Under the pieces are notes generated by a model. The model saw only the letters and a list, made by a program, of their open reading frames with translations. It had not been told where the DNA came from and did not search any database. Shown here in pieces: positions 42,937 to 51,078 of a stretch of 64,000 nt of DNA. A program made the translations under genes and the position numbers. Source of the stretch: Clostridia bacterium (GTDB lineage: Bacteria > Bacillota_A > Clostridia > Oscillospirales > CAG-272); the NCBI GenBank assembly GCA_017445115.1, contig JAFSUU010000048.1, positions 6,454 to 70,453 of the forward strand. The letters run 5' to 3'. The stretch's first letter is position 1. Every line of letters begins with the position of its first letter.

Positions 42937-44189
42937 TATTCTTTTCCTTCAAAATCATTCAGAATTGAGGCGACAGCCTCCGCAACGCTTCCGTTCGAGT
43001 CTGTTCTTACGTCGCAGACGGAGTTGTAAATATCTATCCTCTCGCGGTATCTCGCTTCGAGCGATGCGCGGTCGGAAGAGAGCGGTCTGTCGGAAGTCGA
43101 GATCAGTTTGTCGAGCGAGCGGTCGAGAAAGTATATCTTTCCGCTCCTCGCAAGAGCCGTTACGTTTTCTTCTCTCAGCACAGCTCCGCCGCCTGTAGCG
43201 ATCACGGCGCCACGCTTTGAGGAGGCTTCTTTTACCGCGAGCGATTCGGCGTTCCTGAAGTATTCCTCGCCGCTTGTGGCGAAGATCTCTGTGATCGGTT
43301 TTCCTTCGGCTTCAACTATCATTTCGTCCGTGTCGAAAAACTCGCGCTTGAATACGGAAGCGACTTCTTTTCCGACAGAGCTTTTGCCGGATGACGGCAT
43401 CCCGATCAGAACTATGTTATCTTTATCTCTTGTCAGACGCTCGAAAATCGTATCGCAAATTCCGGGTATAACGTCGTTTCCGGTGAATATCCTGTACGAC
43501 TCCACCGCCTGGGAAACGAGCATATAAAGTCCTCCCGACGCCGCGATTCCGCGTCTTTTTGCTTCCAATACGAGATTAGTTCTTTGCGGATTGAATATCG
43601 CGTCAAAAACGCCCGTCAGCTTTGGAAAGCGTGAAATATCTATCGGTACGTCATCCTCGTTCGGGTACATACCGCAGGGAGTAGTGTTTATGATTATTTC
43701 TGCATCGCTGTGAAGCGTGTACGCGTCGTCGTAAGTGATGCATCCGACCGCCTTTTTGCGCGACAGACGGTAAATATTATTCGCTCCGAGAGACTTTGCT
43801 GTGTATTCCGCGGTCTTCGACGTGCCGCCGGAACCGCTTATAAGAACTTTTTTACCCGCGACGTCGATCCCGGCGCGAAGGATCGCATTCCTCATCCCGA
43901 TATGATCGGTGTTGTAACCGTAAAGCTTTCCGCCGCGTACGACTACAGTGTTCACGGCGCCGATATTTTTCGCCGCACCGTCAATTAAATCGAGGTGTGG
44001 TATTACAGTTTCCTTGTAGGGGATCGTAACGTTCAGACCTTTGAACTCTTTTGCTTCAAAAAATGAGTCGATCTTATCTTTCGGTACTTCTATCAGATCG
44101 TATTTATAATCTTCGCTGTCGATCGCCCGGTGTATCTCGGGAGAAAAGCTGTGCCCGAGGCGTTCGCCCACAAGTCCGTATTCGATCAT
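42936..44189 (-). CDS. aroEK: Bifunctional shikimate dehydrogenase / shikimate kinase
   Basis: A 417-residue fusion catalysing two consecutive steps. Residues 1-255 are AroE: GERLGHSFSPEIH (8-20), NVTIPYKE (53-60, catalytic Lys 59), NTDHIG (93-98) and NADP loop ISGSGGTSKTA (117-127). Residues 257-417 are AroK: VLIGMPSSGKSSVGKE (260-275), FDTDEMI, ATGGGAVLRE and DRPLS with the shikimate-binding Arg. The frame is open to 44288 but the extension lies in aroC; ATG 44189 overlaps the aroC stop (ATGA). Fusion of AroE to AroK is rare compared with separate genes. Confidence 0.93.
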   Translation of the reverse strand: MIEYGLVGERLGHSFSPEIHRAIDSEDYKYDLIEVPKDKIDSFFEAKEFKGLNVTIPYKETVIPHLDLIDGAAKNIGAVNTVVVRGGKLYGYNTDHIGMRNAILRAGIDVAGKKVLISGSGGTSKTAEYTAKSLGANNIYRLSRKKAVGCITYDDAYTLHSDAEIIINTTPCGMYPNEDDVPIDISRFPKLTGVFDAIFNPQRTNLVLEAKRRGIAASGGLYMLVSQAVESYRIFTGNDVIPGICDTIFERLTRDKDNIVLIGMPSSGKSSVGKEVASVFKREFFDTDEMIVEAEGKPITEIFATSGEEYFRNAESLAVKEASSKRGAVIATGGGAVLREENVTALARSGKIYFLDRSLDKLISTSDRPLSSDRASLEARYRERIDIYNSVCDVRTDSNGSVAEAVASILNDFEGKE

Positions 44190-45277
44190 GGACGAAGCCA
44201 CTCCTCTCCGTAGCGCGCGGCGAGAAGGTCGGCTGTGACTATCGCCGCCATCGCGGTCTGAACGGACGCAGCGCGGTGAACGATACACGGATCGTGTCTT
44301 CCTTTAGCGGAAACAGTGGTTTCCTCACCGCTTGAGAGATCGACCGTATGCTGTTTTTTATAAATCGTCGGGGTGGGCTTTACAGTTGTTCTGAATAATA
44401 CGTCGCCGCCGGTGGTCATACCGCCGAGTATACCTCCGCAGTTGTTAGTTCCCGTCGTGATCTTTCCGTCTTTTATGATAAACGGATCGTTAGATTCACT
44501 TCCGTTCATAGAGGCGAGCTTCGTTCCCGCGCCAAATTCAACGGCTTTGACCGCGGGGATAGAGAACAGTGCGAGCGAGAGCATACCTTCGACCGTGTCA
44601 AACCACGGATCGCCCACGCCTGCGGGAAGACCGCAGATCGCGCTCTCGAGAGTTCCGCCGACGCTGTCGCCGCTCTCTCGCGCCGCTTCGATCGCGGCGA
44701 TCATATCGCGTCCTGAAGCTTCGTCAAGGACCGGGAACGGATCGTTTTTCAGCGACTTGACGTCGGAGATAACGTCATCAAAAGATCTGTCATATACGTC
44801 TTTGATCGAGCTTATATGAGTTCCGATGCATATTCCTTTTGCTTCGAGCGCGGATATTACCACAGCACCCGCCGCGACTATCGCCGCGGTGAGTCTTCCG
44901 CTGAAATGACCGCCTCCGCGGAAGTCTTCAAATCCCGCGTTTCTGACGTGTGAGGTATAATCCGCGTGCCCCGGGCGCGCCGCGGACACACTGTCTCCGT
45001 AATCCTCGCTCTTTACGTCGGCGTTCGGAATTATTATACATAAAGGTGAACCGTTCGTCACGCCGCGGAAAACTCCGCTCATTATCTGAAACTCGTCGCG
45101 CTCTTGCCTTGCGGTCGATATTTTTCCGGCGGGGCGGCGGGCGTCAAGCGCGGCGGCTATCGCGCTCTCGTTGACCGGGATCCCGGACGGTATTCCGTCG
45201 AGCACCGCGCCGACGCACTTTCCGTGGCTCTCGCCGAACAGCGTCAGTCTGACGTTCTTTCCTATAGTGTTATTCAT
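44186..45277 (-). CDS. aroC: Chorismate synthase
   Basis: The last common step, forming chorismate from EPSP with reduced FMN. The 363 residues contain GESHGKCVGAVLDGIPSG (about 15-32), ARQERDEFQIMSGVF (about 57), RPGHADYTSHVR (about 101-112), RGGGHFSGRLTAAIVAAGA (about 120-138) and the C-terminal KGRHDPCIVHRA (about 325-336). Start and stop overlap both neighbours by 1-4 nt (TAATG with aroB, ATGA with aroEK). The enzyme is intact. Confidence 0.96.
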   Translation of the reverse strand: MNNTIGKNVRLTLFGESHGKCVGAVLDGIPSGIPVNESAIAAALDARRPAGKISTARQERDEFQIMSGVFRGVTNGSPLCIIIPNADVKSEDYGDSVSAARPGHADYTSHVRNAGFEDFRGGGHFSGRLTAAIVAAGAVVISALEAKGICIGTHISSIKDVYDRSFDDVISDVKSLKNDPFPVLDEASGRDMIAAIEAARESGDSVGGTLESAICGLPAGVGDPWFDTVEGMLSLALFSIPAVKAVEFGAGTKLASMNGSESNDPFIIKDGKITTGTNNCGGILGGMTTGGDVLFRTTVKPTPTIYKKQHTVDLSSGEETTVSAKGRHDPCIVHRAASVQTAMAAIVTADLLAARYGEEWLRP

Positions 45278-46287
45278 TACAGCGCCTCCGTTACGTATTT
45301 TTCAAACTCTTCGGGGGTCATTTTAACTATCTCGTATTTTCCTATCTCCGGGCAGACGACGCACGAGAGCGTGTCGCCGGACATCTTTTTGTCGTGACAG
45401 ACCGCGTCGGTCAGACGTTTCGGATCGACCGGAAGAGACGTCGGAAGCCCTTCTTTCTCTAAAACTTTTTTGATTCGCTGTCCCGCGTTTCCTTTCGCCA
45501 TGGGTATCATCCCGATCGCGACCGCTTCTCCGTGAAGTATCCCTTCGAATCCGGACGTGGATTCTATCGCGTGAGCAATCGTGTGACCGAAGTTGAGCAC
45601 TTTTCTGAGACCCGATTCGCGCGCGTCTTCTTCGACGACTTTTATCTTGATCTTCAGCGCTTCTCTTATAAGCTCCGTATAAGATACGGCGCCGTTTTCG
45701 AAGCGTGAAAAGAGATCCGCGTCAAACGTTGCCGCCATCTTGACCGCCTCTGATATGCCGCTTGCAAACTGTCGTCTGTCCAGAGTCGAAAGCAGTGCCC
45801 CGTCAATAAGGACGCCTTTCGGATCATAGAACGCACCGACGATATTTTTATACCCGTCAAAATCTATCGCCGTTTTTCCTCCGACGGACGAATCCACCTG
45901 AGAGAGGACGGTCGTCGGGATATTGTAGAAATCGATCCCCCTCATATAGGTCGCGGCGGCAAATCCCGAAAGATCACCGACGACGCCTCCTCCGACCGCT
46001 ACGATGCAGTCCGTGCGGGTGAGACCCATATCGCAGCATTCTTTCCAGATCGCTGCGAGATATTTTTCACATTTGGTCGCTTCCCCCTGCGGAAGAGTGA
46101 GTATCCTTGACTTTTTGCAGCTTTCAGCCGCTTTTTCGGCGTACGGCGGAACCCCGTCGTCTGTCACGATCAGAACGTTTCTGTCAAGGTCCCAGAACTC
46201 TCCGATCCTGCTTAGTGCGCCTTCTTCCATGACGACGTCGTAGCCGCCGTATATAGTTTTGACGCGAACAGTTTCGCGGCTCATCAT
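45277..46287 (-). CDS. aroB: 3-dehydroquinate synthase
   Basis: It cyclises DAHP to 3-dehydroquinate using NAD+ and a metal. The 336 residues show GGGVVGDLSGFAAATYMRG (about 96-114), PTTVLSQVDSSVGGKTAID (about 120-138), GFTGAF-like DGALLSTL, and the metal His in LNFGHTIAHAIE and LHGEAVAIGM. An upstream extension of the frame to 46419 runs through pheA in another frame and is not plausible. ATG 46287 follows GGAGAG and overlaps the pheA stop; the next ATG (46284) is equally possible. Confidence 0.95.
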   Translation of the reverse strand: MMSRETVRVKTIYGGYDVVMEEGALSRIGEFWDLDRNVLIVTDDGVPPYAEKAAESCKKSRILTLPQGEATKCEKYLAAIWKECCDMGLTRTDCIVAVGGGVVGDLSGFAAATYMRGIDFYNIPTTVLSQVDSSVGGKTAIDFDGYKNIVGAFYDPKGVLIDGALLSTLDRRQFASGISEAVKMAATFDADLFSRFENGAVSYTELIREALKIKIKVVEEDARESGLRKVLNFGHTIAHAIESTSGFEGILHGEAVAIGMIPMAKGNAGQRIKKVLEKEGLPTSLPVDPKRLTDAVCHDKKMSGDTLSCVVCPEIGKYEIVKMTPEEFEKYVTEAL

Positions 46288-47369
46288 ATCTGTATCTCTC
46301 CTTCGATACTGCCGACGACCGTCACGTTGTTGCAGCAGAGCGCAAGCTCTTTCAGCATCGCGTGCCCGTCGGAACTGTTGATGTTTCCTTCGCCTTCCGC
46401 GAAGAAGTAGTATTCCCAACTTAGTTTTTTGGTAGGACGGCTCTTGAGCGCCCTGAGGTTGAATCCGTTGTATCCTATTACGGAGACCGCGCGTCCGAGA
46501 GAACCCGCTTCATTGTTGACCGTAAACGTCATCACAAAACGGGAGTCTTTTTCGGACGGAAGCTTTGCAGTTCTCGTGAACACTGCGAATCTTGTCGTGT
46601 TGCTCCGGCTCTCTTCTATGTGACCTTCAAGCTTAACAAGGTCGTATTCGTTTGCCGCTTCTTCGCTCGCTATCGCCGCAAGATCGCGTCTTCCGCTCTC
46701 CTTAAGCGCTTTTGCGGCGGATGCGGTGCTCGGAGCGACGGATGTTTTCCATCCGTGGCTTCCAATATATTTTTCACACTGTCCGAGTGCCTGCGGATGT
46801 GAAATGACTTCCTTAATATCTTCTATCGCAACGCCGGGAAGAGCCAGAAGATTCTGAGTCACTTCCGCCGAGTAGATCGCGTTGATCTTGAGACCTCCGA
46901 AAAATGCGAGGTCCATGACCTGCCCGACGTCCCCGTTATAACTGTTTTCAAGCGGAAGGATCGCCGCGTCGCATTCACCGTTTTCTACTGATTGGTATGC
47001 GGATGAAAAATCGGGGTAGGGAACCGTATTGGCGTTCGGAAACGCCTTCTTAGCCACAAGATGAGCGAAAGCGCCGGGTACGCCGTTGTAAGCGACCTTC
47101 ATTCCGGTCAGCAGTTTGTGCTGATACGATTTCGAGACGTCCGTCAGACTCTTGAATACGTTGACGAAATAGGGGCGGAATTCTTCATTATCTATTAATG
47201 AAAGATTCTTTTCAAGAAGAGACCTCTCTCTTTCAGCGTCAAGTACGGGGATACCGTGCTCTTTTTTGTATCGCGCGACTTCTGTGACAGCGCCCATGCG
47301 GCGCTCGAAAAGTTTTGCGATCTCACCGTCGGTCTCGGATATGATCCGTCTCGCTTCTTCGATATCCAT
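46284..47369 (-). CDS. pheA: Bifunctional chorismate mutase / prephenate dehydratase with ACT domain
   Basis: It converts chorismate to prephenate and then to phenylpyruvate. The 361 residues comprise an AroQ-type chorismate mutase (1-90: ARRIISETDGEIAKLFERRM), prephenate dehydratase (about 90-275: VPYPDFSSAYQSVENGECDA, LPLENSYNGDVG, SNTTRFAVFTR) and a C-terminal ACT domain (about 285-361) that binds Phe. The Phe-site motif usually reading ESRP is KSRP here. GGAGG lies 6 nt before ATG 47369. It is the first structural gene after the leader peptide and attenuator. Confidence 0.94.
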   Translation of the reverse strand: MDIEEARRIISETDGEIAKLFERRMGAVTEVARYKKEHGIPVLDAERERSLLEKNLSLIDNEEFRPYFVNVFKSLTDVSKSYQHKLLTGMKVAYNGVPGAFAHLVAKKAFPNANTVPYPDFSSAYQSVENGECDAAILPLENSYNGDVGQVMDLAFFGGLKINAIYSAEVTQNLLALPGVAIEDIKEVISHPQALGQCEKYIGSHGWKTSVAPSTASAAKALKESGRRDLAAIASEEAANEYDLVKLEGHIEESRSNTTRFAVFTRTAKLPSEKDSRFVMTFTVNNEAGSLGRAVSVIGYNGFNLRALKSRPTKKLSWEYYFFAEGEGNINSSDGHAMLKELALCCNNVTVVGSIEGEIQI

Positions 47370-47388
47370 AAAATCCTCCGATTTAACT

Positions 47389-47429
47389 AAAAAACCCGCC
47401 TTTCCTTTGTAGAGCAAACGAAAAGCGGG
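47389..47429 (-). terminator. Attenuator terminator ahead of pheA
   Basis: On the minus strand CCCGCTTTTCGTTTG, a short loop and CAAAGGAAAGGCGGG form a GC-based hairpin (one mismatch, one wobble), followed by TTTTTTA. It lies between the leader peptide stop (47450) and pheA (47369), exactly where an attenuator terminator belongs. Confidence 0.85.
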
Positions 47430-47449
47430 CTGATTGCATTTTCAGACGA

Positions 47450-47503
47450 TCAAAAATACAGGCAGTCCTCGTTATTAAAGTAATAAAAAGAATAAAATTT
47501 CAT
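47450..47503 (-). CDS. Phe/Tyr-rich leader peptide of the aromatic operon
   Basis: A 17-codon ORF, too short for gene finders, reads MKFYSFYYFNNEDCLYF: four Phe and four Tyr, eight of 17 residues, with seven inside codons 3-9 and 16-17. It starts about 27 nt after the predicted transcription start, has AGAGG upstream, and stops about 20 nt before the terminator hairpin. Ribosome stalling on Phe/Tyr codons when charged tRNA is scarce would favour readthrough. This is the classic design of E. coli pheA/trp leaders. Confidence 0.8.
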   Translation of the reverse strand: MKFYSFYYFNNEDCLYF

Positions 47504-47536
47504 GGCCGATATTTCCTCTCGCACATTTCAATTATA

Positions 47537-47565
47537 TTTATACACCCAAAAATTCAGCTTGTCAA
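47537..47565 (-). promoter_or_regulatory. Promoter of the aromatic amino acid operon
   Basis: On the minus strand TTGACA (47565-47560), 17 nt, TATAAA (47542-47537). Transcription would start near 47530, giving a leader of about 140 nt up to the terminator. Confidence 0.88.
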
Positions 47566-47685
47566 GCCTTTTTGATCCGAAAAGCGCCCATATTCATTGA
47601 TTTTGCAAAGAAAAATCCGTCGTTTCGACGAAAATATACTGTTTCAGCAGTGCAGAATAAATAAAGAAAAAGTTTCAGAAAACTA

Positions 47686-47729
47686 TTGACTTTACTGTGA
47701 TAAAGTGATAAACTGATAAAGTAATAAAG
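47686..47729 (+). promoter_or_regulatory. Histidine operon promoter with four 8-bp direct repeats
   Basis: TTGACT (47686-47691), 17 nt, TAAACT (47709-47714). From 47698 to 47729 run four contiguous repeats: TGATAAAG, TGATAAAC, TGATAAAG, TAATAAAG. They cover the spacer, the -10 and the start region, the natural place for a repressor. The first gene of the operon encodes a TrpR-family protein, the likely ligand-dependent repressor. Confidence 0.75.
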
Positions 47730-47782
47730 CGAACCGGCGCGCTGCCGTCAATATCAGATAAAAACCGAGAGGACATTAAATA

Positions 47783-48088
47783 ATGAAAATACATGAAAAC
47801 GACGCCGCGAACAGGTTATTCCACGCGATAACGTCGATAAAGACGGAAGAGGAGTGCAGAGCGTTCTTTGAAGACGTCTGCACGATAAAAGAGATCGAGG
47901 ATATGTCTCAGCGCTTTGAAGCGGCAAAACTGCTTGATGAAGGATGCAATTATCAAACGATAAGCGCCAAGCTCGGGCTCAGCACCGCGACGATCAGCAG
48001 AGTCAGCAGATGCCTCAATTACGGAGCGGGAGGCTACAGAGCTCTCATTGACAGAGAAAAGGAAGAGAAGAAAAATGATAAGAATTGA
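47783..48088 (+). CDS. yerC: TrpR-superfamily YerC/YecD-type regulator of the his operon
   Basis: A 101-residue helical protein with a TrpR/YerC helix-turn-helix: IEDMSQRFEAAKLLDEG (about 39-55) and YQTISAKLGLSTATISRVSR (about 58-77). This family often heads histidine operons in Firmicutes, where comparative genomics has proposed a histidine-responsive repressor (HisR). Position, small size and the operator-like repeats at its own promoter support autoregulation and control of the his genes. GAGAGG precedes ATG 47783; its end overlaps hisZ by 14 nt. Confidence 0.88.
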   Translation: MKIHENDAANRLFHAITSIKTEEECRAFFEDVCTIKEIEDMSQRFEAAKLLDEGCNYQTISAKLGLSTATISRVSRCLNYGAGGYRALIDREKEEKKNDKN

Positions 48089-49166
48089 AGAGGTAATGAG
48101 CGGTACCGAAAAGCTTGTGTATTCTCTTATGGACCTTTACGGGAAATACGGTTATTCGAGATACAGGATGAGCAAGTTTGAAGAGTACTCACTATACGGC
48201 AAGAATATAGATTTTCTCGTATCCGACAGCGTTATCACTTTTACGGATACAAACGGAAAACTGATGGCGCTCAAGCCCGACGTCACGCTTTCGATCGTAA
48301 AAAACGCGAAAGACGTTCCGGACGGTGTGACAAAAGTTTGCTATAACGAAAATGTTTACAGAGTTTCAAAGGGTACCGGAGCTTTTAAGGAGATAATGCA
48401 GGCGGGGCTCGAATGCATCGGCGACGTAGACCGATGTCTTGTCGGAGAGTCGCTGGCGCTCGCTGCCGAAAGCCTGAAGCTGACCGGCAAAAAGTACGTC
48501 CTCGCTGTCTCTCACCTCGGACTTCTTTCTCTCGCCGTTGATAAGATAACCGACGACGGAATGATAAAAGGAAAGATCCTCGGATGTGTCGGAAAGAGAA
48601 ACATCCACGGGATCAAAGAAATATGTGTCGAATACGGAATCGATCCGGCGAAAGCATCAAGTCTTATCGAACTCCTTTCTGTATACGGAACACCCGACAC
48701 AGCGCTTTCGAAACTTGAAAAACTGTTCGGAGCGGCTGGCGCGGAATGTATCGAAGAGATGGCTGAGGCGTTGTCAGTGTTCAGCGGCGACGACGGCAGA
48801 TCGGTGACTGTCGACTTTTCAGTCACAGCAGACGCGAACTATTACGGAGGTATCGTATTCAAGGGATTCGTCGACGGAGTTCCGGACAGCGTTCTTTCCG
48901 GCGGATGTTATGACAAGCTGATGAGAAAACTCGGCAAGAAGAGTCGCGCCGTCGGCTTCGCGGTGTACGTCGATACGCTCGAGCGGATCTTTGACGACGG
49001 GAAAGAATACGATTTCGACGTGATGATAAAGTATACGGATGGAACAAAGCCGTCATCTCTAAAAAAGATATCCGATAAATTCATAGACGAGGGAAAAACA
49101 GTGTTCTGCTGTAAAACTCCTTGCGGAGTGAGATGCCGCGAAACGTTTGTGCTTGAGGAGGCGTGA
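48075..49166 (+). CDS. hisZ: ATP phosphoribosyltransferase regulatory subunit HisZ
   Basis: A 363-residue paralogue of histidyl-tRNA synthetase that activates short HisG and carries its histidine feedback site. Class II synthetase-like pieces include LMALKPDVTLSIVK (about 74-87), VCYNENVYRVSK (about 97-108) and EIMQAGLECIGD (about 114-125), while the tRNA anticodon-binding domain is absent. The frame opens at 48048, but ATG 48075 (MIRIEEVMSGTEKLVYSLMD) lies behind GGAAGAG within the end of yerC. Coupled to hisG downstream (1-nt gap). Confidence 0.92.
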   Translation: MIRIEEVMSGTEKLVYSLMDLYGKYGYSRYRMSKFEEYSLYGKNIDFLVSDSVITFTDTNGKLMALKPDVTLSIVKNAKDVPDGVTKVCYNENVYRVSKGTGAFKEIMQAGLECIGDVDRCLVGESLALAAESLKLTGKKYVLAVSHLGLLSLAVDKITDDGMIKGKILGCVGKRNIHGIKEICVEYGIDPAKASSLIELLSVYGTPDTALSKLEKLFGAAGAECIEEMAEALSVFSGDDGRSVTVDFSVTADANYYGGIVFKGFVDGVPDSVLSGGCYDKLMRKLGKKSRAVGFAVYVDTLERIFDDGKEYDFDVMIKYTDGTKPSSLKKISDKFIDEGKTVFCCKTPCGVRCRETFVLEEA

Positions 49167-49167
49167 G

Positions 49168-49806
49168 ATGAAGAATATGCTTAATATCGCGCTTCCAAAA
49201 GGAAGACTCGGCGAAAAGGTCTACGCCATGTTTGAAGCGGCGGGGTACGACTGTCCGTCAATAAAAGAGGAGAACCGCAAGCTTGTTTTTGAAAACGCCG
49301 ATGCAGGCGTCAGATACTTCTGGGTAAAGCCGTCGGACGTTCCGATATACGTCGAGCGCGGTGCCGCGGACGTCGGCGTCGCCGGAAAAGACATACTTCT
49401 CGAATATTCACCGGAAGTGTATGAACTTGCCGATCTCGGACTCGGAAAGTGCCGTATGGCTGTTGCGGCTCCGAAAGGCGCGAAAGAAGTCAAAGGAAAG
49501 ACTCTCCGGGTCGCGACGAAATTCCCGGAGATCGCAAAAGAGTACTATGCTTCAAAGGGAAGAGACATTGACATAATCAAGCTGAACGGCTCGATAGAAA
49601 TAGCGCCGATCCTCGGACTCTCCGACGTTATCGTCGATATAGTCGAGACCGGAACGACTCTCAGAGAAAACGATCTTGAAGTTGTAGAGGAGATACTTCC
49701 GATCAGCGCAAGACTCATCGCAAATATTTCGAGTTATAAATTCAAAACAGGGGAGATCGAACTTCTCGCAGCAAAGGTCACAGAGATCGCGGAGGGCAAA
49801 AAATGA
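49168..49806 (+). CDS. hisG: ATP phosphoribosyltransferase catalytic subunit, short form
   Basis: First step of histidine synthesis (ATP + PRPP). The 212 residues match short HisG, which lacks the C-terminal regulatory domain and depends on HisZ: ALPKGRLGEKV (about 6-16), DVGVAGKDILLEY (about 67-79), RVATKFPEIAKEYYASKG (about 116-133) and DIVETGTTLRENDL (about 153-166, PRPP loop). GAGGAGG precedes ATG 49168. The stop overlaps hisD (ATGA). Confidence 0.96.
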   Translation: MKNMLNIALPKGRLGEKVYAMFEAAGYDCPSIKEENRKLVFENADAGVRYFWVKPSDVPIYVERGAADVGVAGKDILLEYSPEVYELADLGLGKCRMAVAAPKGAKEVKGKTLRVATKFPEIAKEYYASKGRDIDIIKLNGSIEIAPILGLSDVIVDIVETGTTLRENDLEVVEEILPISARLIANISSYKFKTGEIELLAAKVTEIAEGKK

Positions 49807-51077
49807 TAAAGATAATGAAATGGGGCGAAATACCGCCCGAAAAAGTATTCGAACGGAGTGACCCTATCGTTGACGTCAGAGATGTTGTCTCGTCGATCGT
49901 ATCCGAAGTCAGAAAAAGAGGAGACGGGGCGCTTTTCGACTATGCCGAGAAATTCGACAAAGCGAAGCTCTCTTCACTTGAGGTATCAAAGGAAGAATTC
50001 GATGAAGCAGAAAGCCTTATCGATCCGGATTTCGTCCGCATTCTCGAGAGAGCCGCGGCGAATATAAGAAAATTTCACTCGGCTCAAAAGAGAAACGGCT
50101 TTATAATCAACGATGAGACCGGAGTCGTTACCGGTCAGAAGGTCATTCCGATAGAGCGCGTAGGACTTTACGTTCCCGGAGGCACGGCGTCTTATCCGTC
50201 AACGGTACTTATGGATGCGATCCCCGCAAAGATCGCGGGATGTCCTCTCGTCGTGATGACAACGCCTCCCGGAAAAGACGGCAAGATTTCTCCCGCGATC
50301 CTCGCCGCGGCGAAGGTCGCAGGCATCGACAAGATCTACAAGGTCGGCGGCGCTCAGGCGATAGCGGCGCTGGCGTACGGAACGGAGACGATACCTGCGG
50401 TCGACAAGATCGTCGGTCCCGGCAACGCGTACGTTGCAGAGGCGAAGCGTCAGGTCTTCGGTAAAGTATCTATAGATATGATAGCGGGACCGAGCGAGAT
50501 ACTTATCGTAGCAGACGGAAAATCTGACGCAAGATACGTCGCCGCGGATCTTTTGTCCCAGGCTGAACACGATAAAATGGCGAGCGCGGTTCTGGTCACA
50601 GACAGCGAAGAACTCGCTTTCGCTGTTGCAAACGAGATAGAAATACAGACTGAAAAACTCGAAAGACGCGATATCGCAAGAGCATCCATTGATTCGAACG
50701 GAAAGATAATTATAGCCGACGATCTTGCAAAGGTCATCGAGATCGCAAACGAGATAGCTCCCGAACATCTTGAACTATGCGTCGACTCTCCTTTCGATTA
50801 TCTCGACAAAGTCAAAAACGCAGGATCGATATTCATGGGAAGATATTGCCCGGAGGCGCTCGGAGATTATCTTGCGGGACCTAACCACACTCTTCCGACA
50901 AGCGGTACCGCGCGTCATTCAAGCCCGCTTTCTGTCGACGATTTCGTTAAAAAGACACAGTATACGTATTATACAAAGGAAGCGCTCGACGCGGTCGCGC
51001 AAGACGTCGGAAAGTTTGCAAGGAAAGAAGGACTCACGGCTCACGCGAAAAGCGCTACTATAAGATCGGAGGACTGA
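49803..51077 (+). CDS. hisD: Histidinol dehydrogenase
   Basis: Last two steps of the pathway: histidinol to histidine with two NAD+ and a zinc ion. The 424 residues show GLYVPGGTASYPSTVLM (about 121-137), VGGAQAIAALAYGTETIPAVDKI (about 180-202), GPGNAYVAEAKRQVFG, DLLSQAEHDKMASAVLVT with the zinc ligands (about 242-259) and HLELCVDSP. Length and motifs are canonical; start overlaps hisG. Confidence 0.97.
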   Translation: MIKIMKWGEIPPEKVFERSDPIVDVRDVVSSIVSEVRKRGDGALFDYAEKFDKAKLSSLEVSKEEFDEAESLIDPDFVRILERAAANIRKFHSAQKRNGFIINDETGVVTGQKVIPIERVGLYVPGGTASYPSTVLMDAIPAKIAGCPLVVMTTPPGKDGKISPAILAAAKVAGIDKIYKVGGAQAIAALAYGTETIPAVDKIVGPGNAYVAEAKRQVFGKVSIDMIAGPSEILIVADGKSDARYVAADLLSQAEHDKMASAVLVTDSEELAFAVANEIEIQTEKLERRDIARASIDSNGKIIIADDLAKVIEIANEIAPEHLELCVDSPFDYLDKVKNAGSIFMGRYCPEALGDYLAGPNHTLPTSGTARHSSPLSVDDFVKKTQYTYYTKEALDAVAQDVGKFARKEGLTAHAKSATIRSED

Positions 51078-51078
51078 A

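Noticed and set aside
47370..47530. T-box riboswitch upstream of pheA
   Set aside because: The leader is only about 140 nt, no T-box sequence or specifier loop is seen, and a coding leader peptide explains the structure.
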